A stretch of 34,833 nt of DNA from Candidatus Aquidulcis sp. (lineage in GTDB: Bacteria > Chloroflexota > Limnocylindria > Limnocylindrales > Limnocylindraceae). Within the stretch, counting starts at the first letter, position 1. Each line of letters opens with the position of its first letter. This document shows, in pieces, positions 1 to 8,987 of the stretch. The notes under the pieces are model-generated. The model searched no databases. It was not told the origin of the DNA and saw only the letters and a list, made by a program, of their open reading frames with translations. The translations under genes and the position numbers were made by a program. The DNA lies in contig QWRK01000003.1 in NCBI GenBank assembly GCA_003670455.1, positions 1 to 34,833 on the forward strand, written 5' to 3'.

Positions 1-29
1 AGGGGCGTGGCTCTGGCGACGGGGCCTAG

Positions 30-914
30 GTGCTTGGCGAGCTGCGTCGCAGGCTCGGCACGGGCGGCCTCTTCGGGGGCGGCTCACTGATGGTCGTCGC
101 TGGCGCTGGGCGCCTCGGGCGCACCAAGGATCTGCGCGCCAACCTCACCGACACCCTCGCCAACATGGCCCCGGGGAACGGTGTCGTCTTAGTAGATCAG
201 CGTGCACGTCGACCAAACCTCAAAGGGATGCGGCCCGATGGGCCAGGCGAACTAGGAGTGTTGGTGCAAGATCGCGGCGGTAGTGTGGTGATCTGTGCAT
301 CGCCTGGTCCTGGCGAGCTGGCGTCGTGGTTACTGGCGCGCGCAAAGAGCGCCGGCCGCGAGATCGCCGGCGATGCGGCGAAGTCGATCGCCGAGCGACT
401 CGGTGCCGAAGTGCGCGAACCCGACCTTGATCGCAGCGGTATTCGCATGACATCGGTCGTGGAGCTTGAGAAGTTGATGCTCGCGATTCCTACCGGACCA
501 ATCTCGCTACGCGCCGTTGATGCGCTCGTTGCTGATCGCGGTGTTGGGTCACTCTTCGCCTTTGCCGACGCGATCGTCTCGCGCAGTGGCACGCTGGTCT
601 CGAAGCACCTCCTACGTGCGGTCAGTGAGCCAGGGCCGATGGTGGTGGCAACACTGCATCGAAAGATGCGCGACCTTGCGCAGATTCACGGCGCAACGGT
701 TGTTGAAGGTGCGTCGGTCGCGACGGCTGCCCGAACGATTGGCATGCATGAGTTCCCCGCCGGCAAGCTTGCCGAGGCGGCGCGCAAGTGGAGCAGCACA
801 GAGATCGCCGACGCAATCAATGGATTAGTTGAACTCGATGCGATCAGTAAGGGCGACGGCGAACGGGCCTGGGGCCCGGCGCTGACTCGCTGGAGCGCTG
901 CGCGCATTCGCTAA
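30..914 (+). CDS. holA: DNA polymerase III delta subunit-like (HolA), C-terminal part; N-terminus upstream of window or disrupted
   Basis: ORF track; C-terminal pattern 'IGMHEFPAGKLAEAARKWSSTEIADAINGLVELDAISKGDG' resembles HolA domain III; GTG start directly follows an in-frame TAG at 27-29. Confidence 0.6.
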   Translation: MLGELRRRLGTGGLFGGGSLMVVAGAGRLGRTKDLRANLTDTLANMAPGNGVVLVDQRARRPNLKGMRPDGPGELGVLVQDRGGSVVICASPGPGELASWLLARAKSAGREIAGDAAKSIAERLGAEVREPDLDRSGIRMTSVVELEKLMLAIPTGPISLRAVDALVADRGVGSLFAFADAIVSRSGTLVSKHLLRAVSEPGPMVVATLHRKMRDLAQIHGATVVEGASVATAARTIGMHEFPAGKLAEAARKWSSTEIADAINGLVELDAISKGDGERAWGPALTRWSAARIR

Positions 915-940
915 CGCAGCGCTCCGAGCGCGTCGTTAGA

Positions 941-2185
941 TCAGCCTTCGCGCTTCTCCGGTACAGCCTGCAGCAGGTACCAGCCCACGAGCATCGTGGC
1001 GAGCAGGGTCAGCAAGCCGACCGTGTACGCGCCGGTGCCAAGCACTGGGAAGAGGAAGAAAATCGTGGCGCCATACAGCAAGCCACCGATCACCTGTGAA
1101 CCCTTACCCACGAGACCGTAGAGGCCGTAGAACTCACCGAGCTGCCTCGGTGGGGAGAGGCGGTACATGAGGATTCGGTCAGCGCCCGAGAGGCCGCCGA
1201 AGCCGAAGCCGAGCACCACGCCGGCCACGATGAACGGGATCGGCGAGACAAAGAGCGCGCCGATGACCAGTGCAACCGCCCAGAGGGCGAGCACGCGGTT
1301 CAGCGTTGCCTTTGGTCCCTGGCTGTCGGTGAGGCGTCCCCACACGAGGCCGCCAATGACCGCGGTTGATGCGAGTGCAACGAGCACATAGTTCGCCTCA
1401 CCTTGCGTGAAGCCAACCGCCTGCACCGCAAAGATCGCCATGATCGAGATCACGGTGTTCTGTGCGTCGGTGTAGAAGAAGCGTGCCGTCAGGAAGCGCC
1501 TCAGGCCTGGGTACTTCTTGAGCTCTCGAATGGTTCCGAGCGTTGCCATCAGCGAGTTGCCACCAGCAACCTTCCCTGACGGTTCTGGAACCTCCTTAAT
1601 GAAGATGAAGATTGGCAGTGAGAGCACCCCGAACAAAATCGGAGCAATCACAAAGACCTGCGCGACGGAAACGTCACCGAAGAGAATAATCACGCCGATC
1701 AGAATCGTGCCGAGGTAGCCGAGGCCGTTACCGAGCCCCGAAACCCAGCCACGGTTCGCTGGCGTGCTCACGATCTTGATCGTGGCGTCGTAATAGACCA
1801 GGGCTGACTGGTAGCCAAAGTTTGCGATGCAGAAGAGCACCACGCCCATGCCGACCGGCACCGACGGGATGAAGATCGCCGGGATGATCGCGAGAAGCGT
1901 AAAGAAGAGGAGATACGGAAGTCGTCGACCCGCACGATCGGAGATCGCACCAATCGCCGGCGAGATCAACGCATTGATACCGACGGAGAGGGCGATCGAG
2001 ATCTGCAGCCAGAGGTTTCCCTGTGACTCGCCGAGCCCCTGCTCGCTGGTCAGATAGAGACCAATCGCATACGAGAAGATTCCGTACGACCAGATGGTGT
2101 TGGCCAAGTCGTAGAGGGTCCACGAGGCGATCCAGGTCGCCGGAACGGTGATCTTGACGCCGCCAGCGGCGTTCCGTGTAGCCAT
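941..2185 (-). CDS. MFS transporter, UMF1/Atg22-like family
   Basis: 12-TM-like hydrophobic ORF; 'WTLYDLANTIWSYGIFSYAIGLYL' N-terminus; start set to ATG at 2185 (preceded by GGGAGGACAAAC SD) rather than the 2239 ORF start. Confidence 0.75.
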   Translation of the reverse strand: MATRNAAGGVKITVPATWIASWTLYDLANTIWSYGIFSYAIGLYLTSEQGLGESQGNLWLQISIALSVGINALISPAIGAISDRAGRRLPYLLFFTLLAIIPAIFIPSVPVGMGVVLFCIANFGYQSALVYYDATIKIVSTPANRGWVSGLGNGLGYLGTILIGVIILFGDVSVAQVFVIAPILFGVLSLPIFIFIKEVPEPSGKVAGGNSLMATLGTIRELKKYPGLRRFLTARFFYTDAQNTVISIMAIFAVQAVGFTQGEANYVLVALASTAVIGGLVWGRLTDSQGPKATLNRVLALWAVALVIGALFVSPIPFIVAGVVLGFGFGGLSGADRILMYRLSPPRQLGEFYGLYGLVGKGSQVIGGLLYGATIFFLFPVLGTGAYTVGLLTLLATMLVGWYLLQAVPEKREG

Positions 2186-2330
2186 GTTTGTCCTCCCAAT
2201 CCCGAATCCGCAGCGCGGGCACGCTGTCGGTTCGGTCAAGAGACAGGATGAGGGTTCAGGGGGCGTTATGCCCCTCTAGGCGCGCACGGTGCGCCGTGAT
2301 TTGGTGCGGCTGGGGGGCTACGATGCGGGC

Positions 2331-3068
2331 ATGCCACCCGCACGAAAACGGCCAGTTTCCGCACGAATTAGCCCGGCGCAAGCCTGGGTGAAGCAGTTGA
2401 AGAAGCGTCGCCCTGGGGTGGTCGAGGACGCCTTATCGGGCCTCGCCACCCTCTACGGCACCCCAACCTGGAAACCTCGAATGGACCCGATCAGTGAGCT
2501 TGTCACCACGATCCTGAGCCAGAACACCAGCGACACCAATGCGGAACGCGCCTTTACGGCGCTCCGCGCCCGCTACCCAGATTGGGCCGCTGTTGAGGCG
2601 GCGCCGGTGCGCTCCCTTGCCGCCGTGATCAAGAGTGGCGGTCTCGCCGCGCAGAAGGCGCCGCGCATCAAGGCAGCGCTCCGCGCCACACGCGAACAGA
2701 GCGGCTCGTATGACCTGACGTTTCTGACAGCGATGGAGCCGCTGGCGGCGCGCGACTGGCTCACCGCCATTCCGGGGATCGGCCCGAAGACGGCATCGAT
2801 CGTGATGCTTTTCTGTTTCGGAGTGCCGCTGATGCCAGTAGATACGCATGTTGAGCGCGTCTCAAAGCGGATCGGGTTACTGCCACCAAAGGCGAGCCTG
2901 CAGTTCGCGCATGATGCCTGGCTTGATCTGGTAGAGCCGTCGCGCATGTACGAGGCGCACGTCGCGCTCATCCGCCACGGTCGCGGTCACTGTGATGCGC
3001 TGCGTCCAGATTGCGAACGCTGCCCAATTCGCCCGCGTTGTCGCTACGTTGAAAAGCGCGCGCCGTAG
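2331..3068 (+). CDS. nth: Endonuclease III family DNA glycosylase/AP lyase
   Basis: HhH 'LTAIPGIGPKTASIV', catalytic-type 'MPVDTHVERV', C-terminal Fe-S motif C-x6-C-x2-C-x5-C (CDALRPDCERCPIRPRC); start refined to ATG 2331. Confidence 0.9.
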   Translation: MPPARKRPVSARISPAQAWVKQLKKRRPGVVEDALSGLATLYGTPTWKPRMDPISELVTTILSQNTSDTNAERAFTALRARYPDWAAVEAAPVRSLAAVIKSGGLAAQKAPRIKAALRATREQSGSYDLTFLTAMEPLAARDWLTAIPGIGPKTASIVMLFCFGVPLMPVDTHVERVSKRIGLLPPKASLQFAHDAWLDLVEPSRMYEAHVALIRHGRGHCDALRPDCERCPIRPRCRYVEKRAP

Positions 3069-3081
3069 CGCGTCGCGAGTT

Positions 3082-3723
3082 CTAGCGCGCGTCGCTGCGG
3101 TGTGCACTCACTTGTGACCAGGGTGCACTTCTAAAGTCAAGACCACCCGGCTCTCCCGACGTGCGCGATCCAAGGCCGAGCACCTCGACTGCAGCGCCGG
3201 TTGGCAGCGCAAGTCGTGGGCCACCATTCGGTAGCGCCGCATCGGTAAGGTCGGCGAGTCGCTCATCGTTGCCGCCAGTCGCATGCGCCAGAATGCTCCA
3301 CGCACCGAGTGCACCGATGCCATCAATCACGCGAATGGCGTGGCCGCCGCAGGTGCACGAGGCGGCGCGCCGACCGAGCGCCATTGCCGATGCAGAGTCG
3401 GCGATGATCGTGAGGTGCGGCAGCGTGATGGCGTTCGTCAGCTCGCGCACTCGCTCTGGTTGATCAAGCAGGCGTGTTGCGTCGCCGCCACAGAGGAAGA
3501 GGGTGGTCGGTTCGGTGACCTCATGCGGCAGATGCGCAACCAAAGTGGCCTCGCGTCCGGCGGCCGACAGGAGCTGCTGCAGGGTGCGCGCCTGGCGATC
3601 ATCGTCTGAGGCGATGGAGGCGAGCAGCAGGGGGCCAGGCTGTGCGGCGAGCCAGTGCAGCGCCTCCGGCCATGCGTGGGCCGAGCGTCCGAGTCCGCCG
3701 CCAGAGAGGTAGAGGGTTGCCAT
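3082..3723 (-). CDS. Peptidase S51 / class I glutamine amidotransferase-like protein (divergent)
   Basis: 'TLFLCGGDATRLLD' plus 'IIADSASAMALGRRA', like the S51 GGN/xSAGA arrangement; no close family recognised. Confidence 0.45.
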   Translation of the reverse strand: MATLYLSGGGLGRSAHAWPEALHWLAAQPGPLLLASIASDDDRQARTLQQLLSAAGREATLVAHLPHEVTEPTTLFLCGGDATRLLDQPERVRELTNAITLPHLTIIADSASAMALGRRAASCTCGGHAIRVIDGIGALGAWSILAHATGGNDERLADLTDAALPNGGPRLALPTGAAVEVLGLGSRTSGEPGGLDFRSAPWSQVSAHRSDAR

Positions 3724-3760
3724 GCAGTGATCCTACTGGGGGCTGCGCCATACTTACGGC

Positions 3761-4828
3761 ATGACGGCAGAAACGGCTCTAGGGCGAATTGTCCTCATCG
3801 GTTCGGGCGAGATCGGCCCATCGATGGCGCCGCTGCATCGCAGCATCGTCGCCTCACTACCGAAGCGCAGCACCCCGTCGTCACTCGTTGCCCTCGACGG
3901 CAGCTACGACTTCCAAACCAACCGCGCTGAGATGGGCGAGAAGATCGCCGTCTTCTTCCGCTCGAAGGTTGGCATTCCGACGACCGTCATCGGCCTCCCC
4001 GAGACTGACCGCGCTGGCGCCGACCTTGCCCCGTCAGCGCTTGCGCCAACGATCGCCGGGCTGAATGCGGCCGACCTCATCTTCTTGGGACCAGGATCTC
4101 CGTCGCGCGCGCTCCGTCGCTGGGGTGGCACACCTATCGTTGAGCAACTCATCGCTCGCATTCGCAACGGCGCCACGCTGATCGCATCGTCGGCCGCCGC
4201 AGCGGCATCGGGGCGACACACCATCCCGGTCTATGAGATCTACAAGGCGGGAACCAATCCTGTCTGGCTTGAGGGACTTGACATCATCGGTGCGCTCACC
4301 GGTCTCGCTGTGGCGATCGTCCCCCACTGGAACAACAACGAAGGTGCAACACACGACACCTCACGCTGCTTCATTGGCGAAGGCCGCTTGCAGCAACTAG
4401 AGCGAGTGCTCCCTGATGGTGCCGCCATTCTGGGTATCGACGAACACTCCGCCCTCACCATCGACCTTGGTGCGAACAGCGTCACCGTTGGCGGCAAGGG
4501 TGCGGTGACGATTCGCATTCCAGGGATCGGCGAAACCGCACTACACAGCGGCGCAACAGAGTCACTGGCCGCCTTTGCCGCACGATTCGGTGCGGCTGCA
4601 GGTGCCCCACGCGCAGCTCTCCCAGCAACCGAGGCGCTCCTCCCTGTGCCGGCATCAGCGCCTGGTGTAGATGTGAGTGTCGCCGTGGAGCAGCTGATTG
4701 AACTGCGAGCAACAGCTCGTGCCGAGCGCCGATTCAGTGATGCAGATGCACTGCGTGCAGCAATCGAAGCACTTGGCGTGGAGTTAGTGGACGAGCCGAC
4801 CGGAGCGCGCTGGAGTCTTCGCTCCTAG
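3761..4828 (+). CDS. Cyanophycinase/S51-like protein with C-terminal CysS/YqeB-type domain
   Basis: N-terminal 'RIVLIGSGEIGPSM...LIFLGPGSPSRALRRWGGTPI...LIASSAAAAASG'; C-terminal 'LIELRATARAERRFSDADALRAAIEALGVELVDEPTGARW' matches the cysteinyl-tRNA synthetase C-terminal pattern. Confidence 0.65.
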   Translation: MTAETALGRIVLIGSGEIGPSMAPLHRSIVASLPKRSTPSSLVALDGSYDFQTNRAEMGEKIAVFFRSKVGIPTTVIGLPETDRAGADLAPSALAPTIAGLNAADLIFLGPGSPSRALRRWGGTPIVEQLIARIRNGATLIASSAAAAASGRHTIPVYEIYKAGTNPVWLEGLDIIGALTGLAVAIVPHWNNNEGATHDTSRCFIGEGRLQQLERVLPDGAAILGIDEHSALTIDLGANSVTVGGKGAVTIRIPGIGETALHSGATESLAAFAARFGAAAGAPRAALPATEALLPVPASAPGVDVSVAVEQLIELRATARAERRFSDADALRAAIEALGVELVDEPTGARWSLRS

Positions 4829-5607
4829 CGAGGAAAGCGAGAGCTGATCGCGCCCATGCGGCGCAGAAGAAAGCTCGGCATCAGGCTCAAGAATCGTGCT
4901 GAGAGTGCGTTCATCCATCCTGGAACCACAAGCGCGCGTCCATCACGTAGCGCCTCAAGAGCAGCACGGGCAACAGTGTCCGCAGAGGTCAGTAGGAAGT
5001 TCGGCAGGCCCGAACTCTGGCTCAAGCCGCCGCGCTCTTGGAATCCGGTTGGCGTAAATCCAGGGGCAACGCAGGTCACCTTCACGCCGAACGGCTTCGC
5101 CTCTTCATGGAGCGCCAGGGTGAAGTGCCGCACGTAGGCTTTGGTCGCAGCGTAGGTGGTGAAGCCAGGGAACGGAATGAACGAGGCGAGCGACGCCACA
5201 TTCAGAATCCCGCCACTCTTTCGGGGCGCCATCGCAACAAGTGCCGCGCGTGAAAGGAGCGTCAGCGCGGTGACATTGACAGCGATCTCATTCGCCTCAC
5301 CCTCTGAATCAAGCTCGGTAATCTTGCCGAATCGTCCGTAGCCAGCATTATTGACAAGGATCTCAATCGGTCGAGCGCCATCCAAGATGCGAGCTTCTAC
5401 CTTCGCCACATCGGCACTCTGCGAAAGGTCGGCGACGATCGTCTCGCTCGCCGCGCCAAGTGCGGCGGCGAGCCCAGCGACACGCGCTAGCTCATCACCA
5501 CGTCGTGCCACCAACACCAGGTCGTGGCCGCTCGATGCCAGGCGCAGAGCGATGCGCTCGCCAATGCCCGACGAGGCTCCCGTAATCAGTGCAATTGGAC
5601 GTGCCAT
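4825..5607 (-). CDS. Short-chain dehydrogenase/reductase (SDR family)
   Basis: 'ALITGASSGIGERIA' TGxxxGxG, 'LVNNAGYG' NNAG, 'YAATKAY' YxxxK; start refined to ATG 5607 because the longer ORF runs through a tRNA. Confidence 0.9.
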   Translation of the reverse strand: MARPIALITGASSGIGERIALRLASSGHDLVLVARRGDELARVAGLAAALGAASETIVADLSQSADVAKVEARILDGARPIEILVNNAGYGRFGKITELDSEGEANEIAVNVTALTLLSRAALVAMAPRKSGGILNVASLASFIPFPGFTTYAATKAYVRHFTLALHEEAKPFGVKVTCVAPGFTPTGFQERGGLSQSSGLPNFLLTSADTVARAALEALRDGRALVVPGWMNALSARFLSLMPSFLLRRMGAISSRFPR

Positions 5608-5628
5608 GTGAAGAGTATGAACGAAGGA

Positions 5629-5705
5629 TGGTAGGGGGGCCTGGAATCGAACCAGGGACCGCCGAGATATAAGCTCGGAGCTCTTACCAACTGAGCTACC
5701 CCCCC
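5629..5705 (-). tRNA. tRNA-Ile (anticodon UAU), CCA encoded
   Basis: Reverse complement GGGGGGG TA GCTC AGTTGGTAA GAGC T CCGAG CTTATAT CTCGG CGGTC CCTGG TTCGATT CCAGG CCCCCCT A CCA: full cloverleaf, 77 nt, loop C32 U33 UAU A37 U38; G1:U72 wobble. Confidence 0.9.
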
Positions 5706-5754
5706 GAGGGAGACTGACCACCGCAGTATGAAGCCTGCGGGCAGCTGTTCGCTA

Positions 5755-6234
5755 CTACTTGATCGTAACGGCCACTTCGAGCGCCTCGCGCTCAAACTCC
5801 GCGGTGCAGACCACGGTCACAAACCAGACCCCCTTGGTTGAGCCCGCTCGCCAGGTGAAGGTGGCAAGGCCGCCGCTAGGAACGAAGAGCGCGGCTGGGG
5901 CCTCCCCCTCACGTGCCAGCGCAGGCACACCGATCTCGCATTCCGAGCCGGCGCTCGCCCGAACGGTGAGAAGAACCTCCGCGCCACGGGCGACGGCAAC
6001 TGGCGGGTCGACCTCAAGGGCAATCGGCAGCGATGGCACCACGGATGGTGATGGGTCTACCGAGGGCGAAGTCTCAGGGTCGTTAGAGGCGGAAGCTGTT
6101 GCGCTTGGTCGGGGCGTGCTGGTGTCAGTGCCGCCGTCAAAGAGCGAGCCGATTGCGCCGAGGATGATGAGCCCGACGATAAGGGTGCCGCAGCCAGACT
6201 TGGTCGAGCGCTGTGCCGCGCGAAGGACGTTCAT
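5755..6234 (-). CDS. Hypothetical single-TM secreted/membrane-anchored protein with Ser/Pro/Thr-rich linker
   Basis: N-terminal hydrophobic 'CGTLIVGLIILGAIGSLF', low-complexity 'TSTPRPSATASASNDPETSPSVDPSPSVVPS'; 3 bp downstream of the UbiA stop. Confidence 0.55.
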   Translation of the reverse strand: MNVLRAAQRSTKSGCGTLIVGLIILGAIGSLFDGGTDTSTPRPSATASASNDPETSPSVDPSPSVVPSLPIALEVDPPVAVARGAEVLLTVRASAGSECEIGVPALAREGEAPAALFVPSGGLATFTWRAGSTKGVWFVTVVCTAEFEREALEVAVTIK

Positions 6235-6237
6235 CAA

Positions 6238-7050
6238 TTAATCGTACGAGAGCGCAATCGCGATGGCACAAGAGGCAAGTGCAAGTGCGCTCACCTCCCA
6301 GCCACGCTGGCGCAGATCGCGACGCACACGAGTGCTAAGCGTGACCCCAACACCTAGGAGTAACCCGCCGGTGACGAGGAGAGCTGGCGAGGCAGTCGTT
6401 GGCGCGCTCACGAGAAGGAGGAGGTAGGTAAGACCGTGGAGCAGCGCGAGCAAAAGGATTGTCCGCTGATGGCCGAGCCGCACCACGGCGCCGTTTGCAC
6501 CAACTGACTTATCGAGCTCGCGATCGGCGAGTGCGTTCTGGAGCGCAAGTGCACTTCCGCCAGGAAGCGCAATCAAACAGAGTGTTGCAATTGCGGTGGG
6601 GAGCGGAGCCCCTGCGGCACTCCACGAAAATGCTGGAATGAGTGCGACCCCGAGAGCGAATGGAAGGAACGAGATCGGCGTGCGCTTGATCCCCGCGTTA
6701 TAGAGATAGCCAAGCGTTGCGCCGGCGGCGGCGATCGCCAGGCTCGTGGAGCTGAGCGCAGAGGCCGCCGCTAGCCCTGCGGTTGCGGCAACAATCACCA
6801 TCACTCGTGCCTCACGGGGCGAAACGTTTCCGCCCACCAGTGGCTTCTCTGCCCTCCCCGCATCACCAGCCTGGTCAAGGAGATCGTTCATCGCGCCAAT
6901 GGAGGTGTGCACCCCAAGCATGGTGATGGCCGCGAGTGCCGCCTGACTCGCTGAGCCCCCAGCCGTCGTCGTGAGCGCCGCCGCAACGAGCGCGTTCAGG
7001 AGCGTCGGCAGCGGATGGGCGAGTCGCACGAGGGCAGCGAGATGAGCCAT
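6238..7050 (-). CDS. UbiA family prenyltransferase
   Basis: 'MNDLLDQAGDAGRAEKPLVGG' NDxxDxxxD motif; multiple TM segments. Confidence 0.85.
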   Translation of the reverse strand: MAHLAALVRLAHPLPTLLNALVAAALTTTAGGSASQAALAAITMLGVHTSIGAMNDLLDQAGDAGRAEKPLVGGNVSPREARVMVIVAATAGLAAASALSSTSLAIAAAGATLGYLYNAGIKRTPISFLPFALGVALIPAFSWSAAGAPLPTAIATLCLIALPGGSALALQNALADRELDKSVGANGAVVRLGHQRTILLLALLHGLTYLLLLVSAPTTASPALLVTGGLLLGVGVTLSTRVRRDLRQRGWEVSALALASCAIAIALSYD

Positions 7051-7087
7051 AAGACGAGCCTACCCTGACAGGAGTAGGATTGCGCCG

Positions 7088-8092
7088 ATGTCTTCTACCC
7101 CTGCAATCGTCGTCTCGGATCTCGTCAAGCGCTACAAGGGCGCCGACCGTAACGCTGTAGACGGCGTCTCCTTCTCTGTGGAGCAGGGCTCCCTCTTCGC
7201 CCTCCTCGGGCCAAACGGCGCTGGTAAAACCACCACGATCAGCATCCTGACCACCACGCTTGCCGCAACCTCAGGGAGCGTGCAGATCGCCGGCGCCGAC
7301 CTGGCGCAGGACCAGTCAGAGGTGCGCCGTCGCGTCGGCATCATCTTCCAGAAGCCGTCTCTCGACCGCGCCCTGACCGGCGAGGAGAACTGCCGCTTCC
7401 ATGCCGCCCTCTACGGCGCCTACGCCTATCGCCCAGCGTTCAGCCTTATGCCGCAGGAGTACCGCGATCGCGTCGTCGAGCTTGGCGCACTCGTTGGGCT
7501 CGACCGGAATGACTTGTTCAAGAAGATCTCAACCTACTCGGGCGGCATGCGTCGAAAGCTCGAGATTGCCCGCTCGCTGCTGCATAAGCCGCAGGTGCTC
7601 TTCCTCGACGAGCCGACCGTTGGCCTTGACCCTGAGTCGCGCCGATCGGTGGCCGGCTACCTAGACGCCATTCGCCGCAGCGAAGGAACCACCATGGTTC
7701 TCACCACGCACTACCTCGACGAGGTCGAGATCGCTGACCAGGTCTGCATCATTGATCGCGGCAAGATCGTCGCGAACGGTACGCCCGCTGAGCTGCGCGT
7801 TGGCACCGGCGTCACGCGCGTAGAACTTGAAGCGGCCGATCGCGTGGCACTTGGCGCCGAGATTGAGCGCCTGGGCCACACGCCGCAGGTGATCTCTGCC
7901 GGTTTCGCCGTTGAGGTGAAGGGTGCCGAACCAGCCCACACGCTCTTGCGCGACCTAAAGACTCCGCTCACTCGGTTCGAAGTGCGCAGCCCGAGCCTTG
8001 AAGACGCCTACCTGAAGATCGTTGCCGCAACCGCTGATGACCGCGAAGAGTCGCCACTCGATGACGCGCCGCGACGAGGGTTCCGCCGATGA
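7088..8092 (+). CDS. ABC transporter ATP-binding protein, DrrA-like (ABC-2 export)
   Basis: Walker A 'GPNGAGKTTT', signature 'YSGGMRRKLEIA', Walker B 'VLFLDEPTVGLD'. Confidence 0.92.
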   Translation: MSSTPAIVVSDLVKRYKGADRNAVDGVSFSVEQGSLFALLGPNGAGKTTTISILTTTLAATSGSVQIAGADLAQDQSEVRRRVGIIFQKPSLDRALTGEENCRFHAALYGAYAYRPAFSLMPQEYRDRVVELGALVGLDRNDLFKKISTYSGGMRRKLEIARSLLHKPQVLFLDEPTVGLDPESRRSVAGYLDAIRRSEGTTMVLTTHYLDEVEIADQVCIIDRGKIVANGTPAELRVGTGVTRVELEAADRVALGAEIERLGHTPQVISAGFAVEVKGAEPAHTLLRDLKTPLTRFEVRSPSLEDAYLKIVAATADDREESPLDDAPRRGFRR

Positions 8093-8901
8093 GCGCGCCG
8101 ACGACCTACTCAGCCACCTCAAAGTTCAGCCTTCGTCGCGAGGCTGCAGCGGCTGGGGCAATCGCTGCCCGCGATGTCACCAAGCTGCTCCGTGATCCGA
8201 TCCGCCTCGTTGGTGGGCTCGTCTTCCCCGCCCTCTTCATTGGAGTTCTTGGCGGTGCCTTCGCCTCAAACTTTGAGTCGCCGGGCATCGACCTGCTCCC
8301 ATTCATCTTTGCTGGGCAGCTAGCACAGGGTGTCTGGCAGTCGTCGGCCCTCGGCCTCGTCTCCATCCTTGAGGACCGCGAGAACGACTTCAGCCAAGAG
8401 ATCTTCGTGGCGCCAATCGGCCGGCGAACGATCCTTGCCGGCAAGATCCTCGGAGAGTCGTTGGTCGCCTTCCCGCAGGCCTTTACGGTGATGGCCTTCG
8501 GCATCATCCTCGGCATCCCACTCACCCTGGCGCAGGTTCTCGCGATCATCCCTGCGCTCATCTTGGTCGCCCTCTTCGGTGCCGCATTTGGCGCACTGAT
8601 CGTGAGCGTGCTACCGAACCAGCGCTCGGCGAACCTTCTCTTCCCGTTCATCTTCTTGCCGCAGTTCTTCCTCGCCGGCGCCTTCAACCCAATCCGCAAC
8701 CTGCCGTGGTACCTCGACATCGTCAGCCACATCTCACCGCTGCGCTATGCCGTTGACCTGATTCGCGGTGCCTATTACGGCTACCCAAATGAGGCGGTTC
8801 TCGCCGATCCTGCGTGGAACGTTGTCGTTATCTCTGTCGCAACGGTCGTCATGCTTTCAATCGGCACCTTCCTCTTCGTACGCAGCGAGCGCAATCGCTA
8901 A
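8089..8901 (+). CDS. ABC-2 type transporter permease
   Basis: ATGA overlap with the upstream ATPase; 6-TM hydrophobic profile; 'LFPFIFLPQFFLAGAFNPIRNLPWYLDIVSHISPLRYAVDLIRG' typical of ABC-2 permeases. Confidence 0.9.
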   Translation: MSAPTTYSATSKFSLRREAAAAGAIAARDVTKLLRDPIRLVGGLVFPALFIGVLGGAFASNFESPGIDLLPFIFAGQLAQGVWQSSALGLVSILEDRENDFSQEIFVAPIGRRTILAGKILGESLVAFPQAFTVMAFGIILGIPLTLAQVLAIIPALILVALFGAAFGALIVSVLPNQRSANLLFPFIFLPQFFLAGAFNPIRNLPWYLDIVSHISPLRYAVDLIRGAYYGYPNEAVLADPAWNVVVISVATVVMLSIGTFLFVRSERNR

Positions 8902-8987
8902 CTAATCCTTACCCCTGCGCTATGTGATAGCGCACCGCTATGGATTACCGATTTTCACTAAGTGGGCGCACACTCGCCTCAGCGGCA

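Noticed and set aside
5608-5721. N-terminal extension of the SDR ORF (MVSLPRGGSSVGKSSELISRRSLVRFQAP...)
   Set aside because: It is translation through the tRNA gene; the SDR Rossmann start is the ATG at 5607 with its own -10.
5759-6241. 160-aa plus-strand ORF nearly coextensive with the minus-strand 160-aa ORF
   Set aside because: Shadow ORF; the minus-strand frame has a TM segment, linker and operon position after UbiA.
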